Assembly: GCA_964036045.1 (NCBI GenBank)
Contig: OZ038380.1
Coordinates: 63,100,591-63,164,590, forward strand
DNA length: 64,000 bases
DNA from: Eutreptiella sp. 'Long Island Sound 2002'
Taxonomy: Eukaryota; Euglenozoa; Euglenophyceae; Eutreptiales; Eutreptiaceae
Direction: 5' to 3'
A program made the translations under genes and the position numbers. A model generated the notes under the pieces. It had not been told where the DNA came from. It saw only the letters and a list, made by a program, of their open reading frames with translations, and did no database searches. Positions 1 through 10,066 of this stretch are shown piece after piece (positions within the stretch are counted from its first letter, which is position 1; every line of letters begins with the position of its first letter).

Positions 1-640
1 CACCTCGCCCTCCTGTCGCCATCCTGTCGCCTCCCTGTCGCCTCTCTGTCGCTTTTTTGGCACTTTCAGCCCCCTGTCGCTCCCCTGTCGCTTGCCTGTC
101 GCTTCCCTGTCGCTGTCCTGTCGCTCCCCTGTCGCTTTCCTGTCGCTTCCCTGTCGCTTTCTTGCCGCCCTCCTGTCGCTATCCTGTCGCTTCCTGTCGC
201 TTCCTGTCGTTTCCTGTCGCCATGCTACTTTTTGCCTGGCGCCTTCCTGTCGCTCTCTTGTCGCTCTCCTGTCGTTCCCTCCTGTCGCTCTCCTGTCGCT
301 ATTTCCTGTTGCCTCCCTGTCGCCCTCCTGTCGCTTGCCTGTCGTCTTCCTGCCGCCTCCCTGTCGCCTCCCTGTCGCCTCCCTGTCGCCTCCCTGTCGC
401 CCAACGTGGTAACCTGTCGCTCTCCTGTCGCTTGCCTGTCGCTTGCCTGTCGCTTGCCTGTCGTCTTCCTGCCGCCTCCCTGTCGCCTCCCTGTCGTCTC
501 CCTGTCGCCTCCCTGTCGCCCAACGTGGTAACCTGTCGCTCTCCTGTCGCTTGCCTGTCGCTTGCCTGTCGCTTGCCTGTCGCCTTCCTGTCGCCTCCCT
601 GTTGCCTCCCTGTCGCCTCCCTGTCGCCCAATGTGTTACC
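1..640. repeat. 10-bp minisatellite, family A copy 1 (A1)
   Basis: A tandem array of about 10-bp units with core CCTGTCGC plus two variable pyrimidines fills this stretch and runs off the left edge of the window. A higher-order period of about 110-120 bp is marked by the insert CGCCCAACGTGGTAAC near 400, 518 and 627. The same higher-order marker recurs in the inverted copy near 21,076, 21,198 and 21,306. Long frames in all six phases exist because 30 bp equals 10 codons; they are not genes. Confidence 0.95.
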
Positions 641-839
641 CTATCGATGGAAAGCCATAGATACCTCAAACAGGCAGTTCGATAGTACTAAAAATGTTCT
701 TTGTTCATGCCAAATTGTGAGATCTCACCTTAGCAAACCTCCCCAAACGTGTGCAAAGCAATGATGCAAATCGTAGATCGATGGTTCAATCATTTGCATT
801 GTTTGGCAATCCTAAATTCCTAACACTCTTGGTGATCTA

Positions 840-2151
840 CTATGCACATTTGCATGGCCGCTCAGCTGTAGGCTCGCAACCATTTTGCAAATCAAACTGA
901 ATCTCACAATTATGTAGTACACACGCCGCCAAGAAGAAGTAGGTCAACTCATTATATTCGTACGATCCACCTCGGCTCTTAACTCGATGAAAAAGGCCAA
1001 ACTTCTTGATGTTCGAGAATGCGTTTTCAATAGCAATGCGCTCCTGAGGTGCAATGATGAAAGAGCAACGTACAACACGAATCAAACATACATTTATTTG
1101 GCTTTGGGCTTTTGCGTACTAGCATAAATACCTTGGACACCATTCGATTGAACCGGCGAACAAATACTTCCGCTACCACTTGTTGTGCATGTTGCCCAGG
1201 CCGTCTTCGATCATTGCCCCGGCCACCACCACGCTGAGCTTGACCTCTACCACCACCACCTCGACCTCCGCCTCTACCTCGTCCGGCTTGGCGCACAACG
1301 GGCTCCGGTCGTGGCCTCGGCAGCCGAGTAACCATGTTGGGACATGTCCGATAATGAAGGTCACCAAGGCGCATATCAGGGCGAGGCCCATCCCACACCC
1401 ACGGAAGAGCAGCATCCATATCTCTCGTAATGTCTGCGTCGTAGGCCTAAAACAGACGAAAATAGGCAATTTGATGCAAAGGTGGATGGCCCCCACCTTT
1501 AAACGCGACGATTCGCAGGTGTCCCATACTTTAGGAGGATACCACCACGAACAAGCGATGACTTCACGGCCCAGATTGATAAAAACGTTGAAGATAATGG
1601 CATGACCCTTCTTTTCTCCCTTATTGAACCAAAGAAGCCGCCGTAGAACCCGATCTTGCGGTTTGGCGATGAACACATGAGTTGAGTCCACTATTGCAGA
1701 GATGTTTCGCATCAATCGGTGTTCGCCGTCTGCATATTCCCAGCGCCGCGCAAATGGCGCGGCAAACAAATTGGTTGTGTCCAAGCGGTCAAACATGGCC
1801 TTGATTGCGGTGCGAACGGCCCGACGTGTAATGTCCAACTTAGACGCAACCCTACAAATTTGGTGGTTGATGTAACAACATGCGAACAACAGTGAATTTA
1901 TGCCGCGACGCGAAGGAGCTCAAAAACCAATCTAGTGAGGCCAAAATGCATACCTTCCCTGCGCTTGGCCATCCCGTAACAATGTTATAAAAATGATAAG
2001 TTGATCCAAGTGGACTCCGATGGTGGCCGCTGCGAATCGTAAAAATGAGATGCAGTACCCCGTCGCGGATATGTTCAACATTGGTGTTCTGAGCAAACCC
2101 TAGAGAGATTTGTGACAGAACATAGGATCTCATGCGTTGATACTGTTCCAA
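840..2151 (-). pseudogene. PIF/Harbinger-type DDE transposase, frameshifted
   Basis: The minus strand encodes pieces of a Harbinger-family (HARBI1/ALP1-like) nuclease, which cuts and joins DNA during cut-and-paste transposition. The segment at 1,173-1,889 has the first catalytic Asp in IVDSTHVFI and the second in YPPKVWDTCESS. The terminal segment at 840-1,085 carries the third acidic residue in RIAIENAFSNIKKFG, followed by the family-typical YFFLAACVLHN. The pieces lie in different frames (1,852-2,151; 1,173-1,889; 1,027-1,419; 840-1,085), so this copy is broken unless unseen introns join them. A Gly/Arg-rich insert lies at about 1,190-1,300. The downstream side runs into the minisatellite. 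The same C-terminal part recurs inverted at 20.3-20.6 kb. Family assignment is secure; exon structure is not. Confidence 0.85.
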
Positions 2152-2577
2152 AAACCTTTCCTCTTATGAACATTGTCTTTGGACTCCAACCCATCCACTT
2201 TGCATCATTGCTTCATTGTGCTCATTGACGATAGCAAATGTGCCGGTTCGTGCTCGCATCACACATCAACATGGATTCCTCCATCCCTCCCCTTTGCATT
2301 CACACAGTGAAAACATGGAAAATGAATGGTTGCTTGGAAGCACAGCAGTTCGATGAAGAACCACATAGCAACAGAAAACGTGTCGTGGCAGAATACCGTC
2401 GGAAAGCTTGCTAAAGATGCCGAGATCGCAACCAGGCAATATGGCTTCATGCCACAATGATACTTGACTTGCGATATTACAACATATATCGGCAAAACGG
2501 GTGTCACATTAGTGCAAAAGATGAGGAATAAGAGCATTCCAAGTCCATTATAATAACGCTTTTCACCTAAGAAGCGC
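2152..2577. other. Spacer between transposase and RING gene
   Basis: A minus-strand frame of 109 codons (2,259-2,588) overlaps the end of the RING gene, but it is hydrophobic and matches nothing I recognise. The stretch could hold an intron, the 5' part of the transposase gene or the RING gene's 3' untranslated region. No clear inverted terminal repeat was seen. Confidence 0.4.
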
Positions 2578-4953
2578 TCAATGAGCATCCGAAGAGTGCC
2601 CCGTACGAATTCGCGTGGTGCTCAGAGATGTGCCATCAGCAAACAACACCTTGAAGGGACCGTTTCCGATCCTCTCTTGCACAACACCTTCGTACCAACC
2701 AACGTTGAACTTTACATGAACAACCTGACCTGGCACAAACTCAGTCGGTGGCCTATTGCCAATCCGTTCACAATCAGCCGTCGGCAACGGCTCAGACCTC
2801 GGTTCATGGGCCAACAATTGTTGGGTGTTGAGCTCCTGGGACAATGAAGCAGGGTCACCACTGCCACCACCACCTTCGCTTTCACTGACCGTCGATTGAA
2901 ACCCCAAACGGGCCTCCGCGGCGGCAGCTGCAGCAGCACGCATGGTTTGCGCCTGCCCCTCAACAACACCTTCGTCCGCAGGGAGGGGCAAGGTTTGCCC
3001 CTGTGGCGGCGGAAACGAACAAACACTACCTGCGGCGAGGGCCACAAAGGCAATGGTGATTGAAAATTTCCGTCTTTGCTCGGCGAGCCATGCCGCGACC
3101 GATTGGGCGGCAAACATATTCTGAAACGACGGATGATGCAGCGGCTCCCGGCACGTGGGACAACGCTTCATTCGCTGTGGTACAATCTCCTCTTCTACCA
3201 AATGCTGGCACCGGATACAACGCCAAGCCTGCAGTACTACAGGATTCATTTCCAAATCCATTGGTTCTGCAGGCAAAGCCGTATTGCACTCTGGGACCGG
3301 GCAAAGGTTAACAGCCTCCAAAGGGAGACGCCCCTCACATTGCCGGCAGCATGTATGCCCATTGCCACAGCCTAGCATCACGGGACTATGGTCGCCCGTA
3401 AACAACTCGAAACATAGTTCACAAAAAAACTGTTGTGGTGGTGTATCAATGCACCACTCAGGTACCCCGCGATCGGACCGCTGTGCCTCTTGAGGGACGT
3501 GTGCAGATGCAACTGGAGCACGTTGAGGTGCTGCTGGCAGGACTGGTGGAATGGCAGCTGCAACATTTTGAGGTGCCGTCGGCACAACTTGTGCAGGTGT
3601 AGGGTGGGCTCCAGCATGTTGTGGTCTGGCTCGGGGGGGCTGTGCTGTTTGAGCTGCAGTATGTTGGGAAGGAAAGGGCAGTAGCCGTTCAAAGAATATA
3701 CCATCATCAGTGGCATCGTCGATGGAGATTGCAGATGCAGCAGATGGAGTCGGAATCCCAACAGGTTGACGAACCGGTGGGAGAGGGGCGTTGGTGGCTC
3801 CAACTGCAGTAGTAGGTGCGATCTCAATGCGTTGCCGAACATTACGATCCGCACCATTCTCGGCCAGGCGTGGACGAGCAGCATTGGTGGCCCGTTGTGA
3901 AGCCGTAGCTGCGATGTGATCACGTGGACGAAGGGCATCGGTAGCATTCTCCGTATCCTCGGTCAAACCCAACTGCTCCACGATGTTACGGTCCTCCGTA
4001 CCCAAATAATGTGCCCGCCACTTGCGTAAATGCTCCTTGTCGTCAAGCAGAAAAGTCTGCCATCGACGCCAACACGTACTCGTCCAAGAATGCGAAGGAG
4101 TAGGGATGTGCCCAGGTCGCCGTGCACTGCCAACGGAATGGCATACCATTGGATTGCTCAAGCACTCTGGGATTGCATGACCAACACCCAGCGCGTTGGA
4201 GACTACCAACAGGGCCACCCCAAGCCCACGGCAACAAGTGGAACACAAATTCTTGGAGCAGTCAACCGGCACTCGCGAGTTGCACACCCTCCAAGGATTG
4301 TTGCACACTTTGTTGCGGTAGGCATTGGTGGTCAGGTTATTGCCATCCTCGTGCGCGTTCGGTGCCGCCAACTCCCTGCGTAGGAGGGTTGCAACCGTTC
4401 CTTCTCGGTTTCGTCGGGCCGTTGCCTCGGTACCATGCAAAGGCCCAGGAGGTGGTGCACTGGAGCTACGTGCCTGCGCTCGCTGAGCCTCATCAAGGTC
4501 CTTGGCAGACATCTCGGCCACGTCCAAGAAATAGGACGAAAACTTGATGTTACAAGCCGGGGTGTCGTACTTCGTGTACTTTTTCAACACCTCTTTCCGT
4601 AGGTCCTTGATAGCAGCCAGCCAATCGGCCGTATTCATCCCGCAATACTCTGCCCAAATCCTCTTGCCGCGCTCCGTCCCCAACCAGCTGCCGTGCTCGC
4701 TGTTCACAATAATTGAGCCCAAGGCAGTTCGCGTGCGCCATGGGGCTGCATTGTTGGCCAGAGCTGCCCATTGACCCAGGCCCAAGCGCGTGCATAAAGC
4801 CAGCAGGTACTCTACCTCGCTTTCTGCATACGCTCGGTTCACTGGAACCTCTTGTGGTGGGACGTCGGACATTAGTATGTTTCTCTGAAAATGAGTTGGT
4901 AAAAGCATTGCACACCACAATTTAGATGACTTGTCATTCCTACCCCAAGTCAC
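2578..4953 (-). CDS. RING-finger protein with C-terminal Tudor-like domain
   Basis: This 791-codon frame is the most gene-like in the window. The first Met is at 4,953; the Met at residue 28 (MSDVPPQE, near 4,872) is an equally good start. An N-terminal region (about 40-160) is unrecognised. A Cys cluster follows at C217, C224, C232, C237, C240 and C241. A low-complexity Ala/Pro/Gln linker spans about 380-490. The RING-type finger has C511-x2-C514, C529-x3-H533-x2-C536-x2-C539, C551/C556, then C579-x2-C582 and C598-PT-C601. The last pair suggests an expanded or double zinc module. Poly-Ala lies near 673-679. A Tudor-like segment (about 738-785, GQVVHVKFNVGWYEGVVQER) ends the protein. RING domains usually act as E3 ubiquitin ligases and Tudor-like folds bind methylated residues; neither activity is shown here. 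It lies on the same strand, just upstream of the transposase, so it may be the element's second gene or a host gene. Confidence 0.8.
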   Translation of the reverse strand: MTWGRNDKSSKLWCAMLLPTHFQRNILMSDVPPQEVPVNRAYAESEVEYLLALCTRLGLGQWAALANNAAPWRTRTALGSIIVNSEHGSWLGTERGKRIWAEYCGMNTADWLAAIKDLRKEVLKKYTKYDTPACNIKFSSYFLDVAEMSAKDLDEAQRAQARSSSAPPPGPLHGTEATARRNREGTVATLLRRELAAPNAHEDGNNLTTNAYRNKVCNNPWRVCNSRVPVDCSKNLCSTCCRGLGVALLVVSNALGVGHAIPECLSNPMVCHSVGSARRPGHIPTPSHSWTSTCWRRWQTFLLDDKEHLRKWRAHYLGTEDRNIVEQLGLTEDTENATDALRPRDHIAATASQRATNAARPRLAENGADRNVRQRIEIAPTTAVGATNAPLPPVRQPVGIPTPSAASAISIDDATDDGIFFERLLPFPSQHTAAQTAQPPRARPQHAGAHPTPAQVVPTAPQNVAAAIPPVLPAAPQRAPVASAHVPQEAQRSDRGVPEWCIDTPPQQFFCELCFELFTGDHSPVMLGCGNGHTCCRQCEGRLPLEAVNLCPVPECNTALPAEPMDLEMNPVVLQAWRCIRCQHLVEEEIVPQRMKRCPTCREPLHHPSFQNMFAAQSVAAWLAEQRRKFSITIAFVALAAGSVCSFPPPQGQTLPLPADEGVVEGQAQTMRAAAAAAAEARLGFQSTVSESEGGGGSGDPASLSQELNTQQLLAHEPRSEPLPTADCERIGNRPPTEFVPGQVVHVKFNVGWYEGVVQERIGNGPFKVLFADGTSLSTTRIRTGHSSDAH

Positions 4954-5039
4954 CCGAAACTATCATGGGCAAACAGACTGCACACCACAGTTCAATAAAA
5001 TTTGAATTCCCAACCCAAACCCATAATGTGGCACAAAAC

Positions 5040-5420
5040 GTGCCAAAATGTTGCTGTGGCATACATCACCATGTTTTTGTGCCCTAAAACTTTGAAAATT
5101 TCAGAAAATTGTTTTATGCCTATATGTCTACCCCAGCAACGCCTGGCCCTTGTGAATTGGCTCCCACCCCCTGGAGATCCCTTGCTCAGGGAGAGTCCAG
5201 GGTGGGGGGTCGGGCTGCAGAGTGTAGGCCACAGACACAGAACGTGTTCCCATGTTTTAGTGGCTGAAAACTTTAAAATTCTCAGGAAATTGTTTTATGC
5301 CTATATGTCTACCCCAGCAATGCCTGGCCCTTGTGAATGGGCTCCCATGTTTTTGTGCCTGAAAACTTTGAAGATTTTAGGAAATTGTTTCATGTCTACA
5401 TGTCTACCAACATGTTGTCG
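5040..5420. repeat. Partial direct repeats
   Basis: Three imperfect copies of a segment beginning near ATGTTTTTGTGCC and containing AAATTGTTTTATGCCTATAT start at about 5,070, 5,250 and 5,345. Two also carry CCCAGCAAYGCCTGGCCCTTGTGAAT. No gene is visible. Confidence 0.75.
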
Positions 5421-5451
5421 TGGTGGCAGAGAGCAAACACAAAAAGTTGGT

Positions 5452-5925
5452 CAGGTGAGACTTCCAGTCAACAAAATCCAGCAATGATGATGCCTGATTC
5501 CATGCCTAATTGCCCCACACTCCTCTCCACTCACCCTGAGAAACTGGACACAAGAAATTGCTTGTCTGCTCCAAATGCTGACGTGACAGTGCACAAACCA
5601 TAAGTAACCATATTATATTCATGTATGTGTTGCTGCATGCAGAACCTTCAGGACTGAATGGAGGTGGTAACCAGGTGAGACTTCCAGTCAACAAAATCCA
5701 GCAATGATGATGCCTGATTCCATACCTAATTGCCCCACACTCCTCTCCACTCACCCTGAGAAACTGGACACAAGAAATTGCTTGTCTGCTCCAAATGCTG
5801 ACGTGACAGTGCACAAACCACAAGTAACCATATTATATTCATATATATTCATACATATTCATATATATTCATGTATGTTTTGCTGCATGCAGAGCCTTCA
5901 GGACTGAATGGAGGTGGTAACCAGC
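5452..5925. repeat. 220-bp tandem duplication
   Basis: A near-identical unit starts at GTGAGACTTCCAGTC at 5,455 and again at 5,675, a period of 220 bp. A third partial start (TGCTGCATGCAGAGCC) is seen near 5,881. Copy 2 gained a short run of ATATTCAT repeats near 5,836-5,875. The high identity implies a recent duplication. Confidence 0.9.
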
Positions 5926-6610
5926 ATTGCCCCCCCCCCCAAATTTTCTGCTGGAAACTGGCAAACTCCCTGCCCCCCCCCCCACCCCCTTGCAACAGCC
6001 CCCCAAAATGCCTGCAGCAGATTTTCTGCTACCAGTTTGTTGCTGCCCTCCAATTTCCTGAGGTGTACCCTGCACCCTCCAACACAGTTGCAGCTACCAA
6101 CGCCCTCCCCCTGAATATTTCTGTCACCAAACACAGCCCCCCCCAAATGCCTGCAGCAGATGTTCTGCGGCCAGTTTGTTGCTGCCCTCCAATTTCCTGT
6201 GGTGCACCCTGCACCCTGTACCCTGCAGCACAGTTGCAGCTGCCCACCCCTGCCCCCTTAATGGTGGTGCCCCCCCCCCCCAATTTTCTGCTGCCAGTTC
6301 CTTGCTCTGAAATGGCAAACTCCCTGGCCCCCCCCCCCCCACCCCTGCAGCAGACTTTATGCCATCTTTGCTTTCTCCGACCACAGCCCCCCCAAATGCC
6401 TGCAGCAGATTTTCTGCTGCCAGTTTGTTGCTGCCCTCCAATTTCTTGTGGTGTACCTTGCACCCCGCAGCACAGTTGCAGCCTGCCCACCCCTGCCCCC
6501 TTCATGGCGGTGTCCCCCCCCCCCCCAAATTTTCGGCTGCAAACCCCCGAAGGAGCATCCAGCAGATTTTCTGCTGCCAGTTCCCTGCTGCTCAGGCCCG
6601 CCCATGTTCC
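5926..6610. repeat. Poly-C and CAGCAG-containing tandem repeat
   Basis: Imperfect units contain CCTGCAGCAGATTTTCTGCT followed by CAGTTTGTTGCTGCCCTCC near 6,010, 6,151 and 6,397, with a shorter version near 6,560. They are separated by C runs of 8-11 bases (for example near 5,930, 5,975, 6,270, 6,330 and 6,515). The C runs may have imprecise lengths in the assembly. Confidence 0.85.
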
Positions 6611-6886
6611 CACCCAAAAGACAAGCAGCTCAAAGTTTGTCACCGTTTTGGTGAGCGTTGTGGGGGTTGCTGATGCGCAGGATCAGGGGAAACGTTGCTT
6701 GACGCAAAGCCCCGCACCATTTGGCTGTGATTGGCGCGGCGCTGCAGTGTGGCAATTTAGTCCCCTTCCAATTTAATGGAGCGGTGCCATTTTGCAACCG
6801 CGGGGATTGCCTGCAGTCCTTTATGCCAACCCCCTGTCCATGTTGCATCAGCAACCCCGCTCCCTACCTCTGCCAGTTTTTTTTCC

Positions 6887-6932
6887 CCTGGGGGGGGGGG
6901 GGGTTTGCTGTCCCAAACCCCCCCCCCCCAGG
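6887..6932. other. G-run/C-run inverted repeat
   Basis: CCTG followed by 14 G in total, then TTTG, is matched across a short loop by CAAA, 12 C and AGG. The arms can form a long GC hairpin, and the G run alone could fold as a quadruplex. It sits just upstream of the 16-bp repeat region. Confidence 0.85.
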
Positions 6933-6945
6933 TTGCCACAACCAA

Positions 6946-7500
6946 TCAGTCAAGGTTGCCATGACCAATCAGTCAACTGTTCAAAAGGAAGCACAGAGCA
7001 AATGTAGGTCCGAACCAATATCAGACTCACAATTATCCAATCTGGCAAATGAAATGTTAGTACTTAACCGGCTGCTGATGGTGAGTCCCAATGATGATGG
7101 TCCCCATGATGGTGAGTCCCAATGATGGTGAGTCCCCACGATGGTGAGTCCCAATGATGGTGAGTCCCAATGATGGTGAGTCCCAATGATGGTGAGTCCC
7201 CACGATGGTGAGTCCCAATGATGGTGAGTCCCAATGATGGTGAGTCCCCACGATGGTGAGTCCCAATGACGGTGCGTCCCCACGATGGTGAGTCAGTCAA
7301 GGTTGCCACGACCAATCAGTCAACTGTTCAAAAGGAAGCACAGAGCAAATGTAGGTCCGAACCAATATCAGACTCACAATTATCCAATCTGGCAAATGAA
7401 ATGTTAGTACTTAACCGGCTGCTGATGGTGAGTCCCAATGATGGTGGTCCCCATGATGGTGAGTCCCAATGATGGTGAGTCCCAATGAGTGAGTCCCACT
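6946..7500. repeat. Duplicated segment carrying a 16-bp tandem repeat
   Basis: A segment of about 150 bp (from GTCAAGGTTGCCA to GGCTGCTGATGGTGAGTC) occurs at about 6,951-7,085 and again at about 7,297-7,432. After each copy comes a tandem array of the 16-bp unit GATGGTGAGTCCCAAT or its variant GATGGTGAGTCCCCAC; the first array (about 7,079-7,290) is longer than the second. The whole looks like unequal duplication of segment plus array. Confidence 0.9.
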
Positions 7501-7582
7501 ATCGGCGTGCCGCCGCGCTGAAGTGCCGGACCCGTTTCGGCCGAGCCATAGCGCCGCCGAAGGCTGTGGCGGGCGATTCCCT

Positions 7583-7981
7583 TCAACCGCTGTTAATGGC
7601 GGCGTGAGGGTCGTAGTGGGTTGCAAACCTGCTGTCAGAAACGATACGGACCAAATCCAGGAAGAAGCTCCCGGGCAGCAGGTTGGAGGTGTAGATGCAA
7701 GTACTTTCATGGATTGCATCCCACTCCGCCTTCCCTAAAGTCCATGTCTGTCTGCCGTACAGATCACTCAACTGCATGCAAATGGCCGTACTGCAGATCT
7801 TCGCCACGCTGAAGTGCTTCAGCAGCTCAATCTTGTACTTGTTAGAGTCCTCTCTGAACGCGCTGGTGTGGGCTAAAACCTTGTTGCCCAACAGGTCCAT
7901 CAGGGGCGTGTTGACCTCGGTGCTGTGCACCCGGGCCTCAAAGAGCCACTGCCTCAGGCTCTTGAAGCCATCGTTGGACAA
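7583..7981 (-). CDS. Unrecognised 132-codon frame
   Basis: This minus-strand frame has ordinary amino-acid composition, unlike the repeat-derived frames around it (for example SNDGFKSLRQWLFEARVHS and WTLGKAEWDAIHES). Upstream, 8,042-8,233 in another frame also looks coding-like (LTNPSILIVFWSLRVAEHG), so the two may be exons or frameshifted parts of one gene. I recognise no family. It is probably a gene fragment caught between repeats. Confidence 0.35.
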   Translation of the reverse strand: MSNDGFKSLRQWLFEARVHSTEVNTPLMDLLGNKVLAHTSAFREDSNKYKIELLKHFSVAKICSTAICMQLSDLYGRQTWTLGKAEWDAIHESTCIYTSNLLPGSFFLDLVRIVSDSRFATHYDPHAAINSG

Positions 7982-8224
7982 ACCCCGAAATGACTTCCTT
8001 CTCGCGTGTCCAAGTGCGGCCCATTGCAGCCAGCATGGCCGTCACCACACGCAGCTGGTACGGCACTTCACTGCACAGGCTCCATGTTCTGCCACTCTCA
8101 GTGACCAAAAGACAATGAGGATCGAAGGGTTGGTCAGTGCCTGCAAAGTAACAGGTTGCGTGTAGCAGGGTCGGTTACTGTCCAACAGGCGAGCGGTCTG
8201 CTCCTTGCCGCGTGTGCCCTCGCT

Positions 8225-8955
8225 GGTGTGCACAGTTGTGCTGTGCTGTGCCGTGCGGTGCTAAATTGTGCTGTGCTGTGCCATGCGGTGCTGAGTTGTG
8301 CTGCGCTGTGCCGTGCGGTGCTGATTGGTGCTGTGCTGTGCCGTGCGGTGCTGAATGGTGCTGAGCTGTGCCGTGCGGTGCTGAATGGTGCTGAGCTGTG
8401 CCGTGCGGTGCTGAATGGTGCTGTACTGTGCTAAGTGGTGCTGTGCTGTGCCGTGCGGTGCTAAATTGTGCTGCTGTGCCGTGCGGTGCTGATTGGTGCT
8501 GTGCTGTGCCGTGCGGTGCTCAATTGTGCTGTGCTGTGCCGTGCGGTGCTGAGTTGTGCTGTGCTGTGCCGTGCGGTGCTAAATTGTGCTGTGCTGTGCC
8601 GTGCGGTGCTGAGTTGTGCTGCGCTGTGCCGTGCGGTGCTGATTGGTGCTGTGCTGTGCCGTGCGGTGCTGAATGGTGCTGAGCTGTGCCGTGCGGTGCT
8701 GAATGGTGCTGTACTGTGCTAAATGGTGCTGTGCTGTGCCGTGCGGTGCTAAATTGTGCTGCTGTGCCGTGCGGTGCTGATTGGTGCTGTGTCGTGCCGT
8801 GCGGTGCTAAATTGTGCTGTGCTGTGCCGTGCGGTGCTGAGTTGTGCTGTGCTGTGCCGTGCGGTGCTGCATTGTGCTGTGCTGTGCCGTGCGGTGCTGA
8901 GTTGTGCTGTGCTGTGCCGTGCGGTGCTGAATGGTGCTGTGCTGTGCTGTGCGGG
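8225..8955. repeat. 30-bp minisatellite with higher-order period
   Basis: About 24 units of roughly 30 bp, consensus GTGCTGTGCCGTGCGGTGCT plus about ten variable bases. A distinctive junction (CTGTACTGTGCTAARTGGTG, then a shortened unit) occurs near 8,419 and again near 8,709, indicating a higher-order duplication of about 290 bp. Because 30 is divisible by 3 the array reads open, with repeats such as CRAVLNGAVL. I do not call it a gene. Confidence 0.93.
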
Positions 8956-9395
8956 AGAGCTCAGAGAGAGACCTGGGAAACAGGGCAGAGACGTTGCCTG
9001 TTCCTGGGGTCGTGAACGCGTTGTTGCCGGGCTCCTCCGGAATCCTCGGATAGGCGATAGATCAGTGCAAGGAAACCTGTGAGGAAAAATAGGTCCTGAT
9101 CTTGGGGATAAAAATGGGTCGGCTATCACTGCGGCACACTGATCGAGCAGCTAAGTTATACACACACAAGGACCTTTTCTTTCTTGCTCTTATTTGTTTT
9201 TGACTGTGTTATTTTTGTCCTCTTCTTGCCACATTTTCTGTTTATTGTTTATAGTGAGTTCTCGTGAGTTCTTGCTGTCGGGACGAGTTCTTGTTTTCGG
9301 GATGTCGGGACCAGTCATGATCGGGACAGTTTGCAGTTGAAACTTATCTTTATCTTTATCATTTGGCTTTCAGTTTCAGGTGAAATCTACCTGCT
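8956..9395. other. Unassigned spacer
   Basis: AT-richer unique-looking DNA (for example TTTTCTTTCTTGCTCTTATT near 9,173). Short direct repeats such as GTGAGTTC near 9,252-9,275 are present. No coding frame or RNA gene was recognised. Confidence 0.5.
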
Positions 9396-10066
9396 GAATG
9401 TAGTGATTCCATAAAAGATTAAAATTCACCAAATGGTAAAAGTTTATCCATGTAACAATGAAATGACATCTTCATAAGAATTCCAATAAATCTAAAACAT
9501 TGGTTCTCATTTTCTTTACATATATCCACCTATATAAAAAATCATGTACTATTTTGTCTCACTTGTTGTCCTCCACAAGCCTGTCGCTCTCCTGTCGCCT
9601 TCCTGTCGCCTTCCTGTCGCCTTCCTGTCGCCTTCCTGTCGCAAAAAAACACCCTGCCGCTCTCCTGTCGCTCTCCTGTCGCCCTCCTGTCGCTCTCCTG
9701 TCGCTTTCTCATGTCGCTTCCCTGTCGCTTCCCTGTCGCCGCTAGCCTTGTTGCCCTCCTGTCGTCTTCCTGTCGCTTTCCTGTCGCTTATCCTGTCGCT
9801 ATGTCTTGTTTCCTGTCGCTTCCCTGTCGTCTCCCTGTCGCCACCCTGTCGTTGCCCTGTCGCCCTCCTGTCGCCCTCCTGTCGCAGCTCTCCTGTCGCC
9901 TTCCTGTCGCCTGCCTGTCGCTTCCTGTCGCCTTCCTGCCGCTTTCCTGCCGCTTTCCTGTCGTCTTCCTGTCGCCAGGCTGTCGTCTTCCTGTCGCCAC
10001 CCTGTCGCCTTCCTGTCGCTCCCTGCCGCATTTCACCGTCGCCTGCCTCGCGTGGCCCGAATCTAT
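9396..10066. repeat. Family B repeat, copy 1 (B1)
   Basis: An AT-rich flank (about 9,396-9,580) is followed by a CCTGTCGC 10-bp minisatellite (about 9,581-10,030) and a short unique end reaching GGCCCGAATCTA at 10,054-10,065. The whole unit matches 18,526-19,173 as its reverse complement, including flank words such as TGGTTCTCATTTTCTTTACA and the end GTGGCCCGAATCTA. The minisatellite is thus a component of a dispersed element rather than an isolated array. Confidence 0.9.

Noticed and set aside
57-764. Long frames on both strands in the CCTGTCGC array, such as a 235-codon plus-strand frame
   Set aside because: They consist of translated 10-bp repeats in every phase, with no unique sequence apart from the tail.
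8398-9129. Cys/Val/Leu-rich frames in the 30-bp minisatellite as a repetitive protein
   Set aside because: The period is divisible by three, so any phase without a stop stays open; no start or unique domain supports expression.
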